This document shows positions 26,976 through 37,148 of a DNA stretch of 64,000 nucleotides, piece by piece; the stretch's first letter is position 1; every line of letters starts with the position of its first letter. The stretch spans positions 2,577,353-2,641,352 of the forward strand of contig NZ_LT984884.1 of assembly GCF_900258515.1 (NCBI RefSeq). The letters run 5' to 3'. The position numbers and the translations under genes are program-made. Below the pieces are notes generated by a model. That model was not told where the DNA came from. It did not search any database and saw nothing but the letters and a program-made list of their open reading frames with translations. Source of the stretch: Lentibacillus sp. Marseille-P4043. GTDB taxonomy: Bacteria > Bacillota > Bacilli > Bacillales > Amphibacillaceae.

Positions 26976-28067
26976 ATGCAGCAACCGTTTCGCATATTAG
27001 TATTGAATCCAGGATCAACAACAACCACAATTGGCGTTTTCGACAATGAAGTGTGTATTTTGGATCGTACAATCCATCATAACCCTGATGAATTGGCAAC
27101 ATATAGACGAATAATGGATCAATATGCATTTCGGAAAAAGATTATTCTCGAACAATTGGACTATGAAGGAATTAACATTTCAAAATTAACTGCGGTTTGT
27201 GGTAGGGGTGGGCTACTTCATCCAATTGAAGGTGGGACATATGCAATAAATAACGCAATGTTTCACGATTTAAAAAATGGTTGTTATGGAGAGCACGCCT
27301 CAAACTTGGGCGGTATTATCGCATATGAAATCGCAACAGGTTTAAACATATCGTCTTATATTGTTGATCCTGTTGTGGTCGATGAATTGGCGACTGTTGC
27401 TCGATTTTCTGGCTTGCCTGAGATACCAAGAAAGAGTATTTTTCATGCATTAAACCAGAAAGCGGCGGCCAGACGCTGTGCAACTGATTTAGGGAAAGCA
27501 TATGAACAACTGAATCTGATTGTCGCGCATCTCGGCAGCGGTATTACCGTAGGGGCCCACAAACGTGGAAAAGTAATTGATGTAAACAATGGATTGCATG
27601 GAGATGGGCCATTTTCACCGGGACGTGCTGGCACTATCCCAACCGGTGACTTGGTTTCCCTATGCTTTTCCGGGAATTATTCGCGGGATGAAATCATGGA
27701 TAAGCTGGTTGGTTCTGGCGGTCTTATGGCCTATTTGCAGACAAATGATGCAACTGAGGTGGAAGAACGTATTCATAATGGAGATCCCCGTGCTTTAGTA
27801 GTATACGATACGATGGCCTATCAGGTTGCGAAAGAAATTGGATCGATGGGCACTGTTATGGCAGGATCAGTTGATGCTATCGTGTTAACGGGAAGTCTTG
27901 CATATGGAAAAACGTTCGTTGAGAAAATCTCGGAACGGGTCAATTGGATCGCCGATGTATTTGTATATCCTGGAGAAAATGGATTGCAGGCACTCGCAGA
28001 AGGAACATTACGAGTGTTGCGAAATGAAGAAGAAGCAAAAGTGTATTCGGACTGCGAGATCAAATAA
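26976..28067 (+). CDS. buk: Butyrate (branched-chain) kinase
   Basis: Transfers phosphate between acyl phosphate and ADP to give ATP and a branched-chain fatty acid. 363 residues of the ASKHA acetokinase fold: [16 protein letters not shown] near the N-terminus, [16 protein letters not shown] and [12 protein letters not shown]. It normally works with phosphotransbutyrylase (Ptb), whose gene is missing from this operon. 15-bp gap after bcd. Confidence 0.95.
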   Translation: MQQPFRILVLNPGSTTTTIGVFDNEVCILDRTIHHNPDELATYRRIMDQYAFRKKIILEQLDYEGINISKLTAVCGRGGLLHPIEGGTYAINNAMFHDLKNGCYGEHASNLGGIIAYEIATGLNISSYIVDPVVVDELATVARFSGLPEIPRKSIFHALNQKAAARRCATDLGKAYEQLNLIVAHLGSGITVGAHKRGKVIDVNNGLHGDGPFSPGRAGTIPTGDLVSLCFSGNYSRDEIMDKLVGSGGLMAYLQTNDATEVEERIHNGDPRALVVYDTMAYQVAKEIGSMGTVMAGSVDAIVLTGSLAYGKTFVEKISERVNWIADVFVYPGENGLQALAEGTLRVLRNEEEAKVYSDCEIK

Positions 28068-28109
28068 TTACAATCTTTAAAAAAGAGTATAAAAAGGAGG
28101 ATGAAACCT

Positions 28110-29531
28110 ATGGCAAAAGAATATGATCTTGTCATTCTTGGTGGAGGAACAGGCGGATATGTTGCGGCAATTCGTGCTTCCCAACTTGGCATGAACGTTG
28201 CCGTTGTGGAAAAAGGGCAATTAGGCGGAACATGCCTGCACCGTGGATGTATTCCATCAAAAGCGTTGCTCCGTAGTGCGGAAGTTTTTAGACAAACAAA
28301 AGAAGCGGCAACATATGGAATTGAAACAGCTGAGATAGCCTTGAATTTTGCAAAAGTACAAGATAGGAAGAACAATGTCGTTCGTACGCTACACCAAGGT
28401 GTACAAGGACTTATGAAAAAAGGGAAAATTGATGTTTATGAAGGGTTTGGCCGAATTTTAGGACCTAGTATTTTCTCACCAATGCCAGGAACGATTTCAG
28501 TTGAACATGAAAATGGTGATGAGAATACGATGATTGTTCCGAAAAATGTGTTGATCGCAACAGGATCAAAACCAAAATCATTACCGGGACTTGAAATTGA
28601 TGGAGAACACGTAATGACTTCTGATGAAGCATTGCAAATGACTGAATTACCAAACTCGATCATCATTGTCGGTGGTGGTGTGATTGGTATCGAATGGGCA
28701 TCCATGCTTACAGATTTTGGAGTGGATGTTACGGTCATTGAATACTTAGACCAAATTTTACCAACAGAAGATGAAGCAATCGCCAAAGAAGCAGAAAAGC
28801 TCCTGAAGAAAAAAGGCATTACATTTGAAAAGGGTGCTAAAGTTTTATCTGATACGTTAACGATTGATGATGGCGTACGAATTGAAGCAGAAATTAAGGG
28901 TAAAAATGAAAGCTTTCAAGCGGAAAAAATGCTCGTTTCAGTTGGACGCCAGGCAAATACGACAAATATTGGCTTAGAAAACACGGATATTGTAGTTGAC
29001 AAAGGTGTTATTCAAACAAACTCATTTTTCCAAACCAAAGAATCGCACATCTATGCGATTGGGGATGTAATTGGCGGGATGCAGCTAGCACATGTTGCCT
29101 CACATGAGGGGATTGTCGCTGTTGAGCATATGGCAGATCAAAATCCACTACCACTTGAATACGAAAATGTTCCAACGTGTATTTATTCAAATCCGGAGAT
29201 TGCCAGTGTTGGTTTAACAGAAAAACAAGCGATTGAGCAAGGATTTGAAATAAAAACAAGTAAATTCCCTTTTAAAGCGATTGGTAAAGCACTTGTACAC
29301 GGTGAATCGGATGGTTTTGTGAAAATAATTGCGAATAAAGCCAACGATGATTTGCTTGGAGTACATATGATTGGCCCACATGTAACCGATATGATTTCGG
29401 AAGCGGGACTTGCGAAAGTTTTGGATGCAACACCATGGGAAATTGCCGACAGCATCCATCCACATCCAACACTATCTGAAGTTATGGGTGAAGCAGCATT
29501 GGCTGTAGATGGCAAACAAATTCATGGATAA
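28110..29531 (+). CDS. lpdV: Dihydrolipoyl dehydrogenase of the branched-chain 2-oxoacid dehydrogenase
   Basis: The E3 component that reoxidises lipoamide with NAD. 473 residues: FAD motif LVILGGGTGGYVAA, redox disulfide GGTCLHRGCIPSK, NAD motif IIVGGGVIGIEWASM, and the C-terminal interface HPHPTLSEV with the catalytic His. ATG 28110 is used because AAAAAGGAGG abuts the ATG at 28101. Confidence 0.96.
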   Translation: MAKEYDLVILGGGTGGYVAAIRASQLGMNVAVVEKGQLGGTCLHRGCIPSKALLRSAEVFRQTKEAATYGIETAEIALNFAKVQDRKNNVVRTLHQGVQGLMKKGKIDVYEGFGRILGPSIFSPMPGTISVEHENGDENTMIVPKNVLIATGSKPKSLPGLEIDGEHVMTSDEALQMTELPNSIIIVGGGVIGIEWASMLTDFGVDVTVIEYLDQILPTEDEAIAKEAEKLLKKKGITFEKGAKVLSDTLTIDDGVRIEAEIKGKNESFQAEKMLVSVGRQANTTNIGLENTDIVVDKGVIQTNSFFQTKESHIYAIGDVIGGMQLAHVASHEGIVAVEHMADQNPLPLEYENVPTCIYSNPEIASVGLTEKQAIEQGFEIKTSKFPFKAIGKALVHGESDGFVKIIANKANDDLLGVHMIGPHVTDMISEAGLAKVLDATPWEIADSIHPHPTLSEVMGEAALAVDGKQIHG

Positions 29532-29552
29532 TGATAAAGGAGGGACTACTAC

Positions 29553-30545
29553 ATGACAACGAATCGTCATGAAGCATTAGGCTTAACGGATGAACAAGTT
29601 TTAGACATGTTTAAGACGATGCTTTTAGCTAGAAAAATTGATGAAAGAATGTGGCTCTTAAATCGCGCTGGTAAAATTCCGTTCGTCATTTCCTGCCAAG
29701 GTCAAGAGGCAGCACAGGTTGGCGCATCATTTGCACTAAACCGCGAACAGGATTATGTTGCACCATACTATCGTGATCTTGGTGTCGTACTTGCGTTTGG
29801 GATGACAACGAAAGATCTAATGCTGTCTGGGTTTGCCAAAAGCGAAGATCCAAACTCAGGTGGACGTCAAATGCCTGGACATTTCGGCCAAAAGAAAAAT
29901 AGAATTCTAACTGGTTCATCACCTGTAACAACCCAGGTTCCGCATGCTGTTGGTGTCGCGCTTGGAGCAAAAATGGAGAAAAAAGATGTCGTTTCTCTTG
30001 TTACATTAGGAGAAGGTTCATCAAACCAAGGTGACTTTCATGAAGGGTTAAACTTTGCTGGTGTCCACAAATTACCAGTCATAACAATGGTTGAAAATAA
30101 TAAATACGCTATTTCTGTTCCAATCGAACGCCAGCTAGCAAGTGAAAACGTTTCTGATCGGGCAGTAGCATATGGGATGCCTGGTGTAACGGTTGATGGG
30201 AACGATCCACTAGCAGTCTATGAAGCAGTGAAAGAAGCTCGCAGCCGTGCAGTTAATGGGGAAGGACCAACGTTGATTGAAGCTGTTTCATACCGGTTGA
30301 CGGCACACTCAAGTGATGATGATGATCGTCAATACCGGGAGAGTGAAGAAGTGGAAGAAGCCCGGAAGAAAGACTCAATTGTAACGTTTGCTGCCTACCT
30401 AAAAGAAGCCGGAATTTTAACCGAGGCGGTAGAGGAAGAGATGAATAAAGAAATTGCCGACCTTGTAAACGAAGCAACAGACTATGCGGAAAATGCTCCA
30501 TACGCAGAGCCAGAAGATGCATTAAAATTTGTTTATGAAGAGTAA
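29553..30545 (+). CDS. bkdAA: Branched-chain 2-oxoacid dehydrogenase E1 alpha subunit
   Basis: The thiamine-diphosphate-dependent decarboxylase alpha chain. 330 residues with the ThDP motif GEGSSNQGDFHEGLNFA...VENNKYAIS and the phosphorylation-loop-like TAHSSDDDDRQYR. Followed 14 bp later by the beta subunit. It acts on the 2-oxo acids made by Bcd and supplies primers for branched-chain fatty acids. Confidence 0.96.
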   Translation: MTTNRHEALGLTDEQVLDMFKTMLLARKIDERMWLLNRAGKIPFVISCQGQEAAQVGASFALNREQDYVAPYYRDLGVVLAFGMTTKDLMLSGFAKSEDPNSGGRQMPGHFGQKKNRILTGSSPVTTQVPHAVGVALGAKMEKKDVVSLVTLGEGSSNQGDFHEGLNFAGVHKLPVITMVENNKYAISVPIERQLASENVSDRAVAYGMPGVTVDGNDPLAVYEAVKEARSRAVNGEGPTLIEAVSYRLTAHSSDDDDRQYRESEEVEEARKKDSIVTFAAYLKEAGILTEAVEEEMNKEIADLVNEATDYAENAPYAEPEDALKFVYEE

Positions 30546-30559
30546 GGAGGGAGATAAAT

Positions 30560-31543
30560 ATGCCAGTAATGTCATATATTCAAGCTGTAACAACAGCTTT
30601 ACGGGAAGAAATGCAACGTGATGAGAAAGTATTTGTACTTGGTGAAGACGTCGGGAAAAAAGGCGGCGTGTTTGGTGCGACAAAAGGATTGTATGATGAA
30701 TTCGGTGATGCGCGCGTACTTGATACACCATTAGCCGAATCAGCAATTGCCGGAGTTGGTATTGGTGCTGCGATGTACGGAATGCGTCCAGTTGCGGAAA
30801 TGCAGTTTGCTGATTTCATTATGCCTGCTGTCAACCAGATCATATCCGAAGCGTCTCGTATTCGTTATCGTTCTAACAATGATTGGGACTGTCCGATTAC
30901 CATCCGTGCGCCATACGGTGGTGGTGTTCATGGTGCATTGTATCATTCACAATCCGTTGAGGCGGTATTTGCAAATCAACCAGGTTTGAAAATTGTGATG
31001 CCATCAACGCCATATGATGCAAAAGGTTTATTAAAAGCTTCCATTCGTTCCAATGATCCGGTTCTTTTCTTTGAACATAAACGCGCGTATCGTTTATTGA
31101 AAAACGACGTTCCTGAAGATGATTATGTGTTGCCGATCGGAAAAGCAGATGTGAAGCGAGAAGGTTCCGATATTACGATCATTACGTACGGTTTATGTGT
31201 TCATTTTGCCTTACAAGCGGCTGAAAAATTGGCGGAAGAAGGAATTGACGCACATATCTTGGATTTACGTACGATTTATCCGCTTGATAAAGAAGCAATT
31301 ATCGACGCTGCCAAGAAAACAGGTAAAGTTTTACTTATTACGGAAGACAATAAAGAAGGTAGCATCATTGGTGAAGTTGCTGCGATTATCGCAGAAAACT
31401 GCCTATTCGATCTTGATGCACCAGTAAAACGTCTTGCTGGGCCTGATGTACCTTCCATGCCATATGCACCGACAATGGAAAAATACTTTATGTTAAATCC
31501 AGATAAAGTAGAGAAAGCAATTCGAGAGCTAGCAGAATTTTAG
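30560..31543 (+). CDS. bkdAB: Branched-chain 2-oxoacid dehydrogenase E1 beta subunit
   Basis: 327 residues of the transketolase-pyrimidine and C-terminal domains: VFVLGEDVGKKGGVFGAT, DTPLAESAIAGVGIGAA, FADFIMPAVNQIISEASR and IRAPYGGGVHGALYHSQS. It forms the alpha2beta2 E1 with BkdAA. Ribosome binding site AAGGAGGGAG. Confidence 0.96.
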   Translation: MPVMSYIQAVTTALREEMQRDEKVFVLGEDVGKKGGVFGATKGLYDEFGDARVLDTPLAESAIAGVGIGAAMYGMRPVAEMQFADFIMPAVNQIISEASRIRYRSNNDWDCPITIRAPYGGGVHGALYHSQSVEAVFANQPGLKIVMPSTPYDAKGLLKASIRSNDPVLFFEHKRAYRLLKNDVPEDDYVLPIGKADVKREGSDITIITYGLCVHFALQAAEKLAEEGIDAHILDLRTIYPLDKEAIIDAAKKTGKVLLITEDNKEGSIIGEVAAIIAENCLFDLDAPVKRLAGPDVPSMPYAPTMEKYFMLNPDKVEKAIRELAEF

Positions 31544-31564
31544 AAGCAGAAGGAGGGATTCTTT

Positions 31565-32842
31565 ATGGCTAAAGAAAAAATCAATATGCCACAACTAGGC
31601 GAAAGTGTAACAGAAGGAACAATTAGCTCCTGGCTAGTTGGTGTGGGTGATAAGGTTAATAAGTATGACCCAATAGCAGAAGTAATGACGGATAAGGTAA
31701 ATGCAGAAGTTCCATCATCGTTTACCGGTGTAATCAAAGAACTTGTTGCCCAAGAAGGAGATACCATTGAAGTGGGCGAACTAATGTGTTATATCGAGAC
31801 AGAAGGTGGAGCAGCAGACGAAACAGCCACTAAAACAGAGCAGACAGAGACTACGGAAGAATCAAAACCTGACACATCAGACGATGAGCAACCAATGAAA
31901 AAGCGTTATTCTCCGGCTGTCTTGCGTTTGGCGCAAGAAAACGATATTGATTTAACACAAGTCAATGGAACAGGTAAAGGTGGACGTATCACTAGAAAAG
32001 ACATGGAAAAAATAATTGCCTCTGGAGAGATGCCAAAAGCAGGGTCAGAACAGCCTGCTGCTAAGCAAGAACAAGCGCCTGTTCAACCGAAGTCAGCGCC
32101 GGCATCAGCACCTAAAACCCAACCAGCACCGCAACCACAAGCTGGTGATATCGAAATTCCAGTTACTGGAGTTCGTAAAGTCATCGCACAAAACATGGTG
32201 CGCTCAACGCAGGAAATTCCACATGCATGGATGACTGTTGAAGTAGATGTGACAGATCTTGTTACATATCGTAATCAAGTGAAAAATGAATTTAAGCAAA
32301 AAGAAGGATTTGGGCTAACATTCTTTGCCTTCTTCGTCAAAGCGGTTGCACAGGCACTAAAAGAATACCCACAATTAAATAGTGCATGGGCTGGCGATAA
32401 GATTATCCAAAAAAAGGACATCAACTTATCGATTGCTGTGGCGAAAGAGCAAGAATTATTTGTACCGGTTATTAAGCATGCAGATGAAAAAAGCATTAAA
32501 GGAATTGCGAAAAGTATTTATGAGCTTGCGACAAAAGCTCGATCTGGTAAATTAACGTCAGACGATATGCAGGGCGGAACATTTACAGTAAATAACACTG
32601 GATCGTTTGGCTCGATTCACTCGATGGGAGTTATTAATCATCCACAGGCGGCTATTTTGCAAATTGAATCAATTGTAAAACGGCCAATGATTGTTAATGA
32701 TATGTTTGCTGCTAGAGATATGGTCAATCTATCATTATCACTAGATCACCGCATTCTGGATGGCCTAATTTGCGGTCAATTCCTAGCAAGGGTAAAAGAA
32801 ATTTTAGAGAATATGAACAAAGATACAACAAATGTTTACTAA
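31565..32842 (+). CDS. bkdB: Branched-chain 2-oxoacid dehydrogenase E2 (lipoamide acyltransferase)
   Basis: 425 residues: one lipoyl domain (1-80, lipoyl Lys in MTDKVNAEVPS), an acidic/Thr linker, the peripheral-subunit-binding domain (YSPAVLRLAQENDIDLTQVNGTGKGGRITRKD), a Pro/Ala/Gln-rich linker, and the catalytic domain ending with LDHRILDG. Last gene of the operon. No clear hairpin terminator follows; repeat cluster R3 begins within about 15 bp. Confidence 0.96.
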   Translation: MAKEKINMPQLGESVTEGTISSWLVGVGDKVNKYDPIAEVMTDKVNAEVPSSFTGVIKELVAQEGDTIEVGELMCYIETEGGAADETATKTEQTETTEESKPDTSDDEQPMKKRYSPAVLRLAQENDIDLTQVNGTGKGGRITRKDMEKIIASGEMPKAGSEQPAAKQEQAPVQPKSAPASAPKTQPAPQPQAGDIEIPVTGVRKVIAQNMVRSTQEIPHAWMTVEVDVTDLVTYRNQVKNEFKQKEGFGLTFFAFFVKAVAQALKEYPQLNSAWAGDKIIQKKDINLSIAVAKEQELFVPVIKHADEKSIKGIAKSIYELATKARSGKLTSDDMQGGTFTVNNTGSFGSIHSMGVINHPQAAILQIESIVKRPMIVNDMFAARDMVNLSLSLDHRILDGLICGQFLARVKEILENMNKDTTNVY

Positions 32843-32854
32843 AGGCCCTGTTTG

Positions 32855-33455
32855 CGTAATATTTGTTGCCTTTTAAATTTCATAGTTGATAGAAAAAATG
32901 CGAAGTAGGTTGTGATGGTGGTTGGGCTGCCGTTCCGGAAATACACTTCGCTTTCCGCGGGCGGCTGTTGAGCCTCCTCGTGTTGGGTGCTCGCCTGAGT
33001 TGCAAGTAATTCCGATGAAGTATCGCTCCTCGCAACTTGAAGCTTACTCGGTGGAAGTTTCGCTCGTCGCACTGCGGGGTCTCACCTAGGCCTTTCATCC
33101 CGCAGGACAAGGAATGCTTCGTCAGCATTACCTCGCACGAAGAAAATTGGTTTTTATTTTCGAGGAGTCTACGTGTATTTCCTCCACTGGTGTTGTAATT
33201 TAAAAACTCATTACATTCAGCTATTGCTTGAGTGAATTCTCGGTTCAAGGGAGAAAAAGTCTGTGTAACGTTAAAAGCCATGGCATTTCTCCTGTCGATA
33301 AATCAGAGAACCACAACCAGCGAAGTATTCTGACGGAGCGAAGTCCAAGCACAATCATTATTAGAACCAGAAAGCGTTATGAAAGAAGATTTTCACTATG
33401 TCGCATTTTATATCTATTGTGTAAAAAACAACAATCATTTATGAAACAGCCTTAC
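32855..33455. repeat. Mosaic GC-rich repeat cluster R3
   Basis: The cluster lies between bkdB and brxB. A forward arm (about 32935-33182) has ends GGAAATACAC / GTGTATTTCC and the four conserved blocks. It carries two inserts: about 85 bp after GAGCCTCCTCG (with the related TCGCTCCTCGC and TCGCTCGTCGC), and the cassette beginning GGACAAGGAATGCTTCG. Positions 33182-33310 nearly repeat 1455-1580. The right end (TATATCTATTGTGTAAAAAAC near 33408) is the inverse of the R1 left end. Confidence 0.85.
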
Positions 33456-33562
33456 TAATTGATTGTTACCTTCAATCTATTTGAATTGAAATCTGTTGGT
33501 AAAATTGATAAGCTAAGAATAGGTTTAACAATACTTAATTAATTAAGGGGATGGATGTTCAG

Positions 33563-33994
33563 ATGGATTTCAATCTATTTATGAATGACGTTGTCGACGC
33601 TGCTCGCAAGGATATAATGGAAGCTGGCTACGAAGAACTAAAAACGCCAGAGCAAGTAGACGACGCACTTAACCGTGAAGGAACAACATTGGTAATGATC
33701 AATTCGACTTGCGGTTGTGCAGGTGGCGTAGCACGTCCGGCAGCTGCAAATGCGATCAATTATGATAAACGACCAGATAATTTGGTTACCGTTTTTGCAG
33801 GTCAAGATGCCGAGGCAACAGAAAAAGCCAGAGAATATTTTGAAGGATATGCACCATCATCACCATCTTTCGCTTTTCTAAAGGATGGAAAAATCGTGAC
33901 AATGCTTGAACGCCATGACATAGAAGGCTTTACAGCAGTTTCTGTAATGGGCAAGCTTCAAAATATCTTCGACGAACATTGTGAGGAAGTATAA
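33563..33994 (+). CDS. brxB: Bacilliredoxin BrxB (YqiW/YphP family)
   Basis: A small thiol-disulfide protein that removes bacillithiol from S-bacillithiolated proteins. 143 residues with the family's CGC active site in [17 protein letters not shown] and the [19 protein letters not shown] and [13 protein letters not shown] segments. Two in-frame ATGs exist (33551 and 33563). AAGGGG sits only one base before the first and 13 before the second; I favour the second but this is uncertain. Confidence 0.92.
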   Translation: MDFNLFMNDVVDAARKDIMEAGYEELKTPEQVDDALNREGTTLVMINSTCGCAGGVARPAAANAINYDKRPDNLVTVFAGQDAEATEKAREYFEGYAPSSPSFAFLKDGKIVTMLERHDIEGFTAVSVMGKLQNIFDEHCEEV

Positions 33995-34019
33995 TTTGTA
34001 CTAGGCTATCCTAGTTTTG

Positions 34020-34061
34020 ATGGGGCTGTCTCAAGTAAACCGGGTCAGCCCCATTTTAATC
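34020..34061 (+). terminator. Terminator after brxB
   Basis: Stem TGGGGCTG / CAGCCCCA followed by TTTTAAT. Confidence 0.8.
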
Positions 34062-34123
34062 AAAATTCGATTCCAGACAATTTCAATTTTCTTATATCAG
34101 CTTTTAATAGGGGAGATTTTATT

Positions 34124-35116
34124 GTGAAAATTGGCTATCGAACGATTAAGACAGCAATAGGAACTCCCATTGCAATTACATTGGCTCAATTGGTCGGTGT
34201 AACGAATTATGTTTCTGCTGGAATTTTAACGATCTTATGTATCCAACCTTCCAGGAAACGATCTGTCTTAAGTGCATGGCATCGTTTTTTGGCTTGTACC
34301 TTGGCAATTATATTTTCCTACGTTTTCTTTGAAACACTAGGATACAATCCAATTTCAGTAGGGATTATGTTAGCATTTTTTATCCCAGCAACTGTATTTT
34401 TGAAAATATCACCTGGTATCGCAACGAGCTCTGTTATTATTTTACAACTATATGGTGCGGGACATATTTCCACTACATTTATTATCGAAGAATTTTTACT
34501 CATTTTAGTTGGTGTTGGGACAGGTTTATTACTAAATTTATATATGCCAAGCTTAGATAATGAATTAACCAAAAAACAGGCTAAACTTGAGCAGAATTTC
34601 CAAGCGATTTTGCTGGAAATTGCATTATACATACGAGATAAAAACCAAGCGTGGGATGGTAAGGAATTAACGGAAGCAGAAAAAACGTTACAAGAGGCAA
34701 ATGATTTGGTGGCGCGTGACAGGGAAAATCATTTATTTCGAAACAAACACCCGTACGATGACTATTTTACGATGCGTTCGAAACAATTTGAATTATTACA
34801 ACGAATGCTGCCGCTTGTGAGCAGGTTGCCAAATACAGATTCAGCGTCGGAGCCAATTGCGAGTTTTTTTGAAGAGCTGGCAAATGCGGTTCATCCTGGT
34901 AATACAGCGGTCTTGTTTCTTGATGAACTGGAAGATTTGCGTAAATCTTTTAATCAGGAACCACTTCCAGAAACAAGAGAGGAATTCGAAACGAGAGCTA
35001 ATTTATTTCGTTTGCTGCATGAAATTGAGGATTATTTACGTTTGAAAAAGAAATTCAAATCGAGTGATGTTGTGCGGAAAAATAAAAAGACTGGATCTCA
35101 GCAACCCGCTGATTAA
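34124..35116 (+). CDS. yqjA: YqjA-type aromatic acid exporter family membrane protein
   Basis: 330 residues. The N-terminal half has about four to five transmembrane segments (starting GTPIAITLAQLVGVTNYVSAGILTI); the C-terminal half is soluble, helical and charged. The layout matches the DUF939/FUSC-like family. Transport function is by family name only. GTG start after AGGGGAG; its position after yqiW matches B. subtilis. Confidence 0.82.
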   Translation: MKIGYRTIKTAIGTPIAITLAQLVGVTNYVSAGILTILCIQPSRKRSVLSAWHRFLACTLAIIFSYVFFETLGYNPISVGIMLAFFIPATVFLKISPGIATSSVIILQLYGAGHISTTFIIEEFLLILVGVGTGLLLNLYMPSLDNELTKKQAKLEQNFQAILLEIALYIRDKNQAWDGKELTEAEKTLQEANDLVARDRENHLFRNKHPYDDYFTMRSKQFELLQRMLPLVSRLPNTDSASEPIASFFEELANAVHPGNTAVLFLDELEDLRKSFNQEPLPETREEFETRANLFRLLHEIEDYLRLKKKFKSSDVVRKNKKTGSQQPAD

Positions 35117-35136
35117 CCAGTCTTCAACCCTTTTTA
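35087..35136. terminator. Terminator shared by yqjA and the prli42-like gene
   Basis: AAGACTGG / CCAGTCTT stem spanning the yqjA stop; runs of T follow on both strands (CCCTTTTTATT on plus, CTTTTTATTTTT on minus). Confidence 0.65.
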
Positions 35137-35274
35137 TTATAGAAACATTGCCAAACCTGTTGTAAGCGATGTCAAAACCATAGCAAGTATCATAAGATAA
35201 ACAACTAATCTAAATCGTCTGTCACGTTTTGAACGTTTCTTTGGCATTTGTTTGTTTGCTTGTTTTGTAGCCAT
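35137..35274 (-). CDS. prli42: Small membrane protein, Prli42-like stressosome anchor
   Basis: A 45-residue protein: a basic N-terminus (MATKQANKQMPKKRSKRDRR) followed by one transmembrane helix (LVVYLMILAMVLTSLTTGLAMFL). On the minus strand AAGGAGGAG lies 7 bases before the ATG. Helix sequence and size match Prli42, the Listeria membrane miniprotein that recruits the stressosome, which has short homologues in Bacillaceae. Function here is inferred. Confidence 0.75.
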   Translation of the reverse strand: MATKQANKQMPKKRSKRDRRFRLVVYLMILAMVLTSLTTGLAMFL

Positions 35275-35389
35275 CTTTTACTCCTCCTTCATTCCCACAT
35301 GCTACTTGTATTTTATCGTTAAAATGACTATTGGACAAGTATAAAAAAATCAGGAAAATAGAAAATTCGCCTAGAGGAGGAACTACCCA

Positions 35390-37045
35390 ATGACGAAAAG
35401 TGAATTTCAATCTGATCAAGAAAAAGAATGGATGCAGCACGTTGAGAAAACCGTTGAACGTTTTCCAGAACGAAAAGAAACCTTCACAACCTCATCTGAC
35501 ATTGAAGTAGACCGGTTATATAGGGATGAAACAAATAACACGTACGAAGAAAAACTGGGTTATCCAGGATCTTATCCATATACACGTGGAATTCAGCCAA
35601 CAATGTATCGCAGCAGGTTTTGGACAATGCGACAATATGCTGGTTTTGGCTCTGCACAGGAAACGAACAAGCGTTTTCGTTATTTGCTTGAGCAAGGTCA
35701 AACAGGGCTTTCCGTTGCCTTTGATTTGCCAACACAAATTGGCTATGACTCGGATGATCCGATGGCAGAAGGGGAAGTTGGCAAGGTAGGAGTAGCCATT
35801 GATTCGTTGCACGATATGGAGCAACTATTGGATCAAATTCCACTTGATAAAGTTAGTACATCGATGACAATTAATGCACCCGCATCTGTGTTGCTATGTA
35901 TGTATATTGCAGTTGGAGAAAAGCAAGGTGTCCCGCTAGAAAAATTAACGGGTACGATTCAAAATGATATTTTAAAAGAATACATTGCTCGTGGAACTTA
36001 TATTTTCCCACCAAAACCATCGATGCGATTGATCACAAATATTTTCGAGTTTTGCCAGGAGCACGTTCCAAAATTTAATACGATCAGCATTTCTGGGTAT
36101 CACATTCGCGAGGCAGGCTCTACAGCGGTACAGGAAGTGGCATTCACCATCGCAAATGGCATGGCATATGTCGATGCAGCGTTGGAATCTGGACTTGATA
36201 TTGATGCGTTTGCGCCAAGGTTAGCCTTTTTCTTTAATGCACACAATCATTTTTTTGAAGAAGTCGCCAAATTCCGTGCAGCTCGCAGAATCTGGGCAAA
36301 GATTATGAAAGAGCATTACAAGGCCAAAAATCCGAAAAGCTGGAAGTTGCGTTTTCATACCCAGACTGGTGGATCAACATTAACAGCGCAACAGCCGGAT
36401 AATAATATTGTTCGTGTTACATTGCAAGCGCTCGCGGCAGTGATGGGCGGGACACAAAGTTTGCATACTAATTCCCGTGATGAAGCATTGTCATTACCAA
36501 CAGAAGAATCTGCTCGGATTGCATTACGCACACAGCAAATTATTGCGAATGAAAGCGGTGTAGCGGATACCATTGATCCGTTTGGCGGTTCGTATTATGT
36601 GGAGGAATTAACGGATCAAATAGAAGCAGAAGTGAATAAATATATTGAGCGGATTGATGAAATAGGTGGGGCAGTAAAAGCGGTTGAAGAAGGATTTATG
36701 CAACGGGAAATTCATCATAATGCATATGAAACTCAAAAACGGATTGAGAGTGAAGAAGAAATCATTGTCGGCTTGAACAAATTTAAATTGGATGAGGAAG
36801 TAAACCCTGATTTATTAAAAGTGGATGAGGCACTGGAACAAGCACAGATTCAATCAATTCAATCAATCAGAGAAAGCCGGGATCAGGAGAAAGTGGATCA
36901 GGCTTTAGCGGAACTGAAAAAGCATGCTAAAATAGAGAAAGCAAATTTGATACCATACATTTTAGATGCTGTAAGAGTATATGCAACAATCGGTGAAATT
37001 TGTAATGTGTTACGCGACGAATTTGGTGAGTATGCAGGAGTATAA
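35390..37045 (+). CDS. Methylmalonyl-CoA mutase catalytic subunit without B12 domain
   Basis: 551 residues comprising only the TIM-barrel, substrate-binding part of methylmalonyl-CoA mutase ([69 protein letters not shown]). Human-type mutases carry the cobalamin domain on the same chain; here it is a separate gene starting 103 bp downstream, as in archaeal two-subunit enzymes. The enzyme isomerises (R)-methylmalonyl-CoA to succinyl-CoA. ATG after AGAGGAGG. Confidence 0.95.
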   Translation: MTKSEFQSDQEKEWMQHVEKTVERFPERKETFTTSSDIEVDRLYRDETNNTYEEKLGYPGSYPYTRGIQPTMYRSRFWTMRQYAGFGSAQETNKRFRYLLEQGQTGLSVAFDLPTQIGYDSDDPMAEGEVGKVGVAIDSLHDMEQLLDQIPLDKVSTSMTINAPASVLLCMYIAVGEKQGVPLEKLTGTIQNDILKEYIARGTYIFPPKPSMRLITNIFEFCQEHVPKFNTISISGYHIREAGSTAVQEVAFTIANGMAYVDAALESGLDIDAFAPRLAFFFNAHNHFFEEVAKFRAARRIWAKIMKEHYKAKNPKSWKLRFHTQTGGSTLTAQQPDNNIVRVTLQALAAVMGGTQSLHTNSRDEALSLPTEESARIALRTQQIIANESGVADTIDPFGGSYYVEELTDQIEAEVNKYIERIDEIGGAVKAVEEGFMQREIHHNAYETQKRIESEEEIIVGLNKFKLDEEVNPDLLKVDEALEQAQIQSIQSIRESRDQEKVDQALAELKKHAKIEKANLIPYILDAVRVYATIGEICNVLRDEFGEYAGV

Positions 37046-37148
37046 ATAGAAGTAGAATAATCGGAGAAGAACGCTCGTATAAATCATAGCTTCTTTTCCG
37101 AGATGTTCACCGGTCTTTGTGACGTTTAACGATAAAGGGGAGAGACAG

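Noticed and set aside
34857-35045. Second frame inside yqjA
   Set aside because: Shadow of the yqjA reading frame without its own ribosome binding site.
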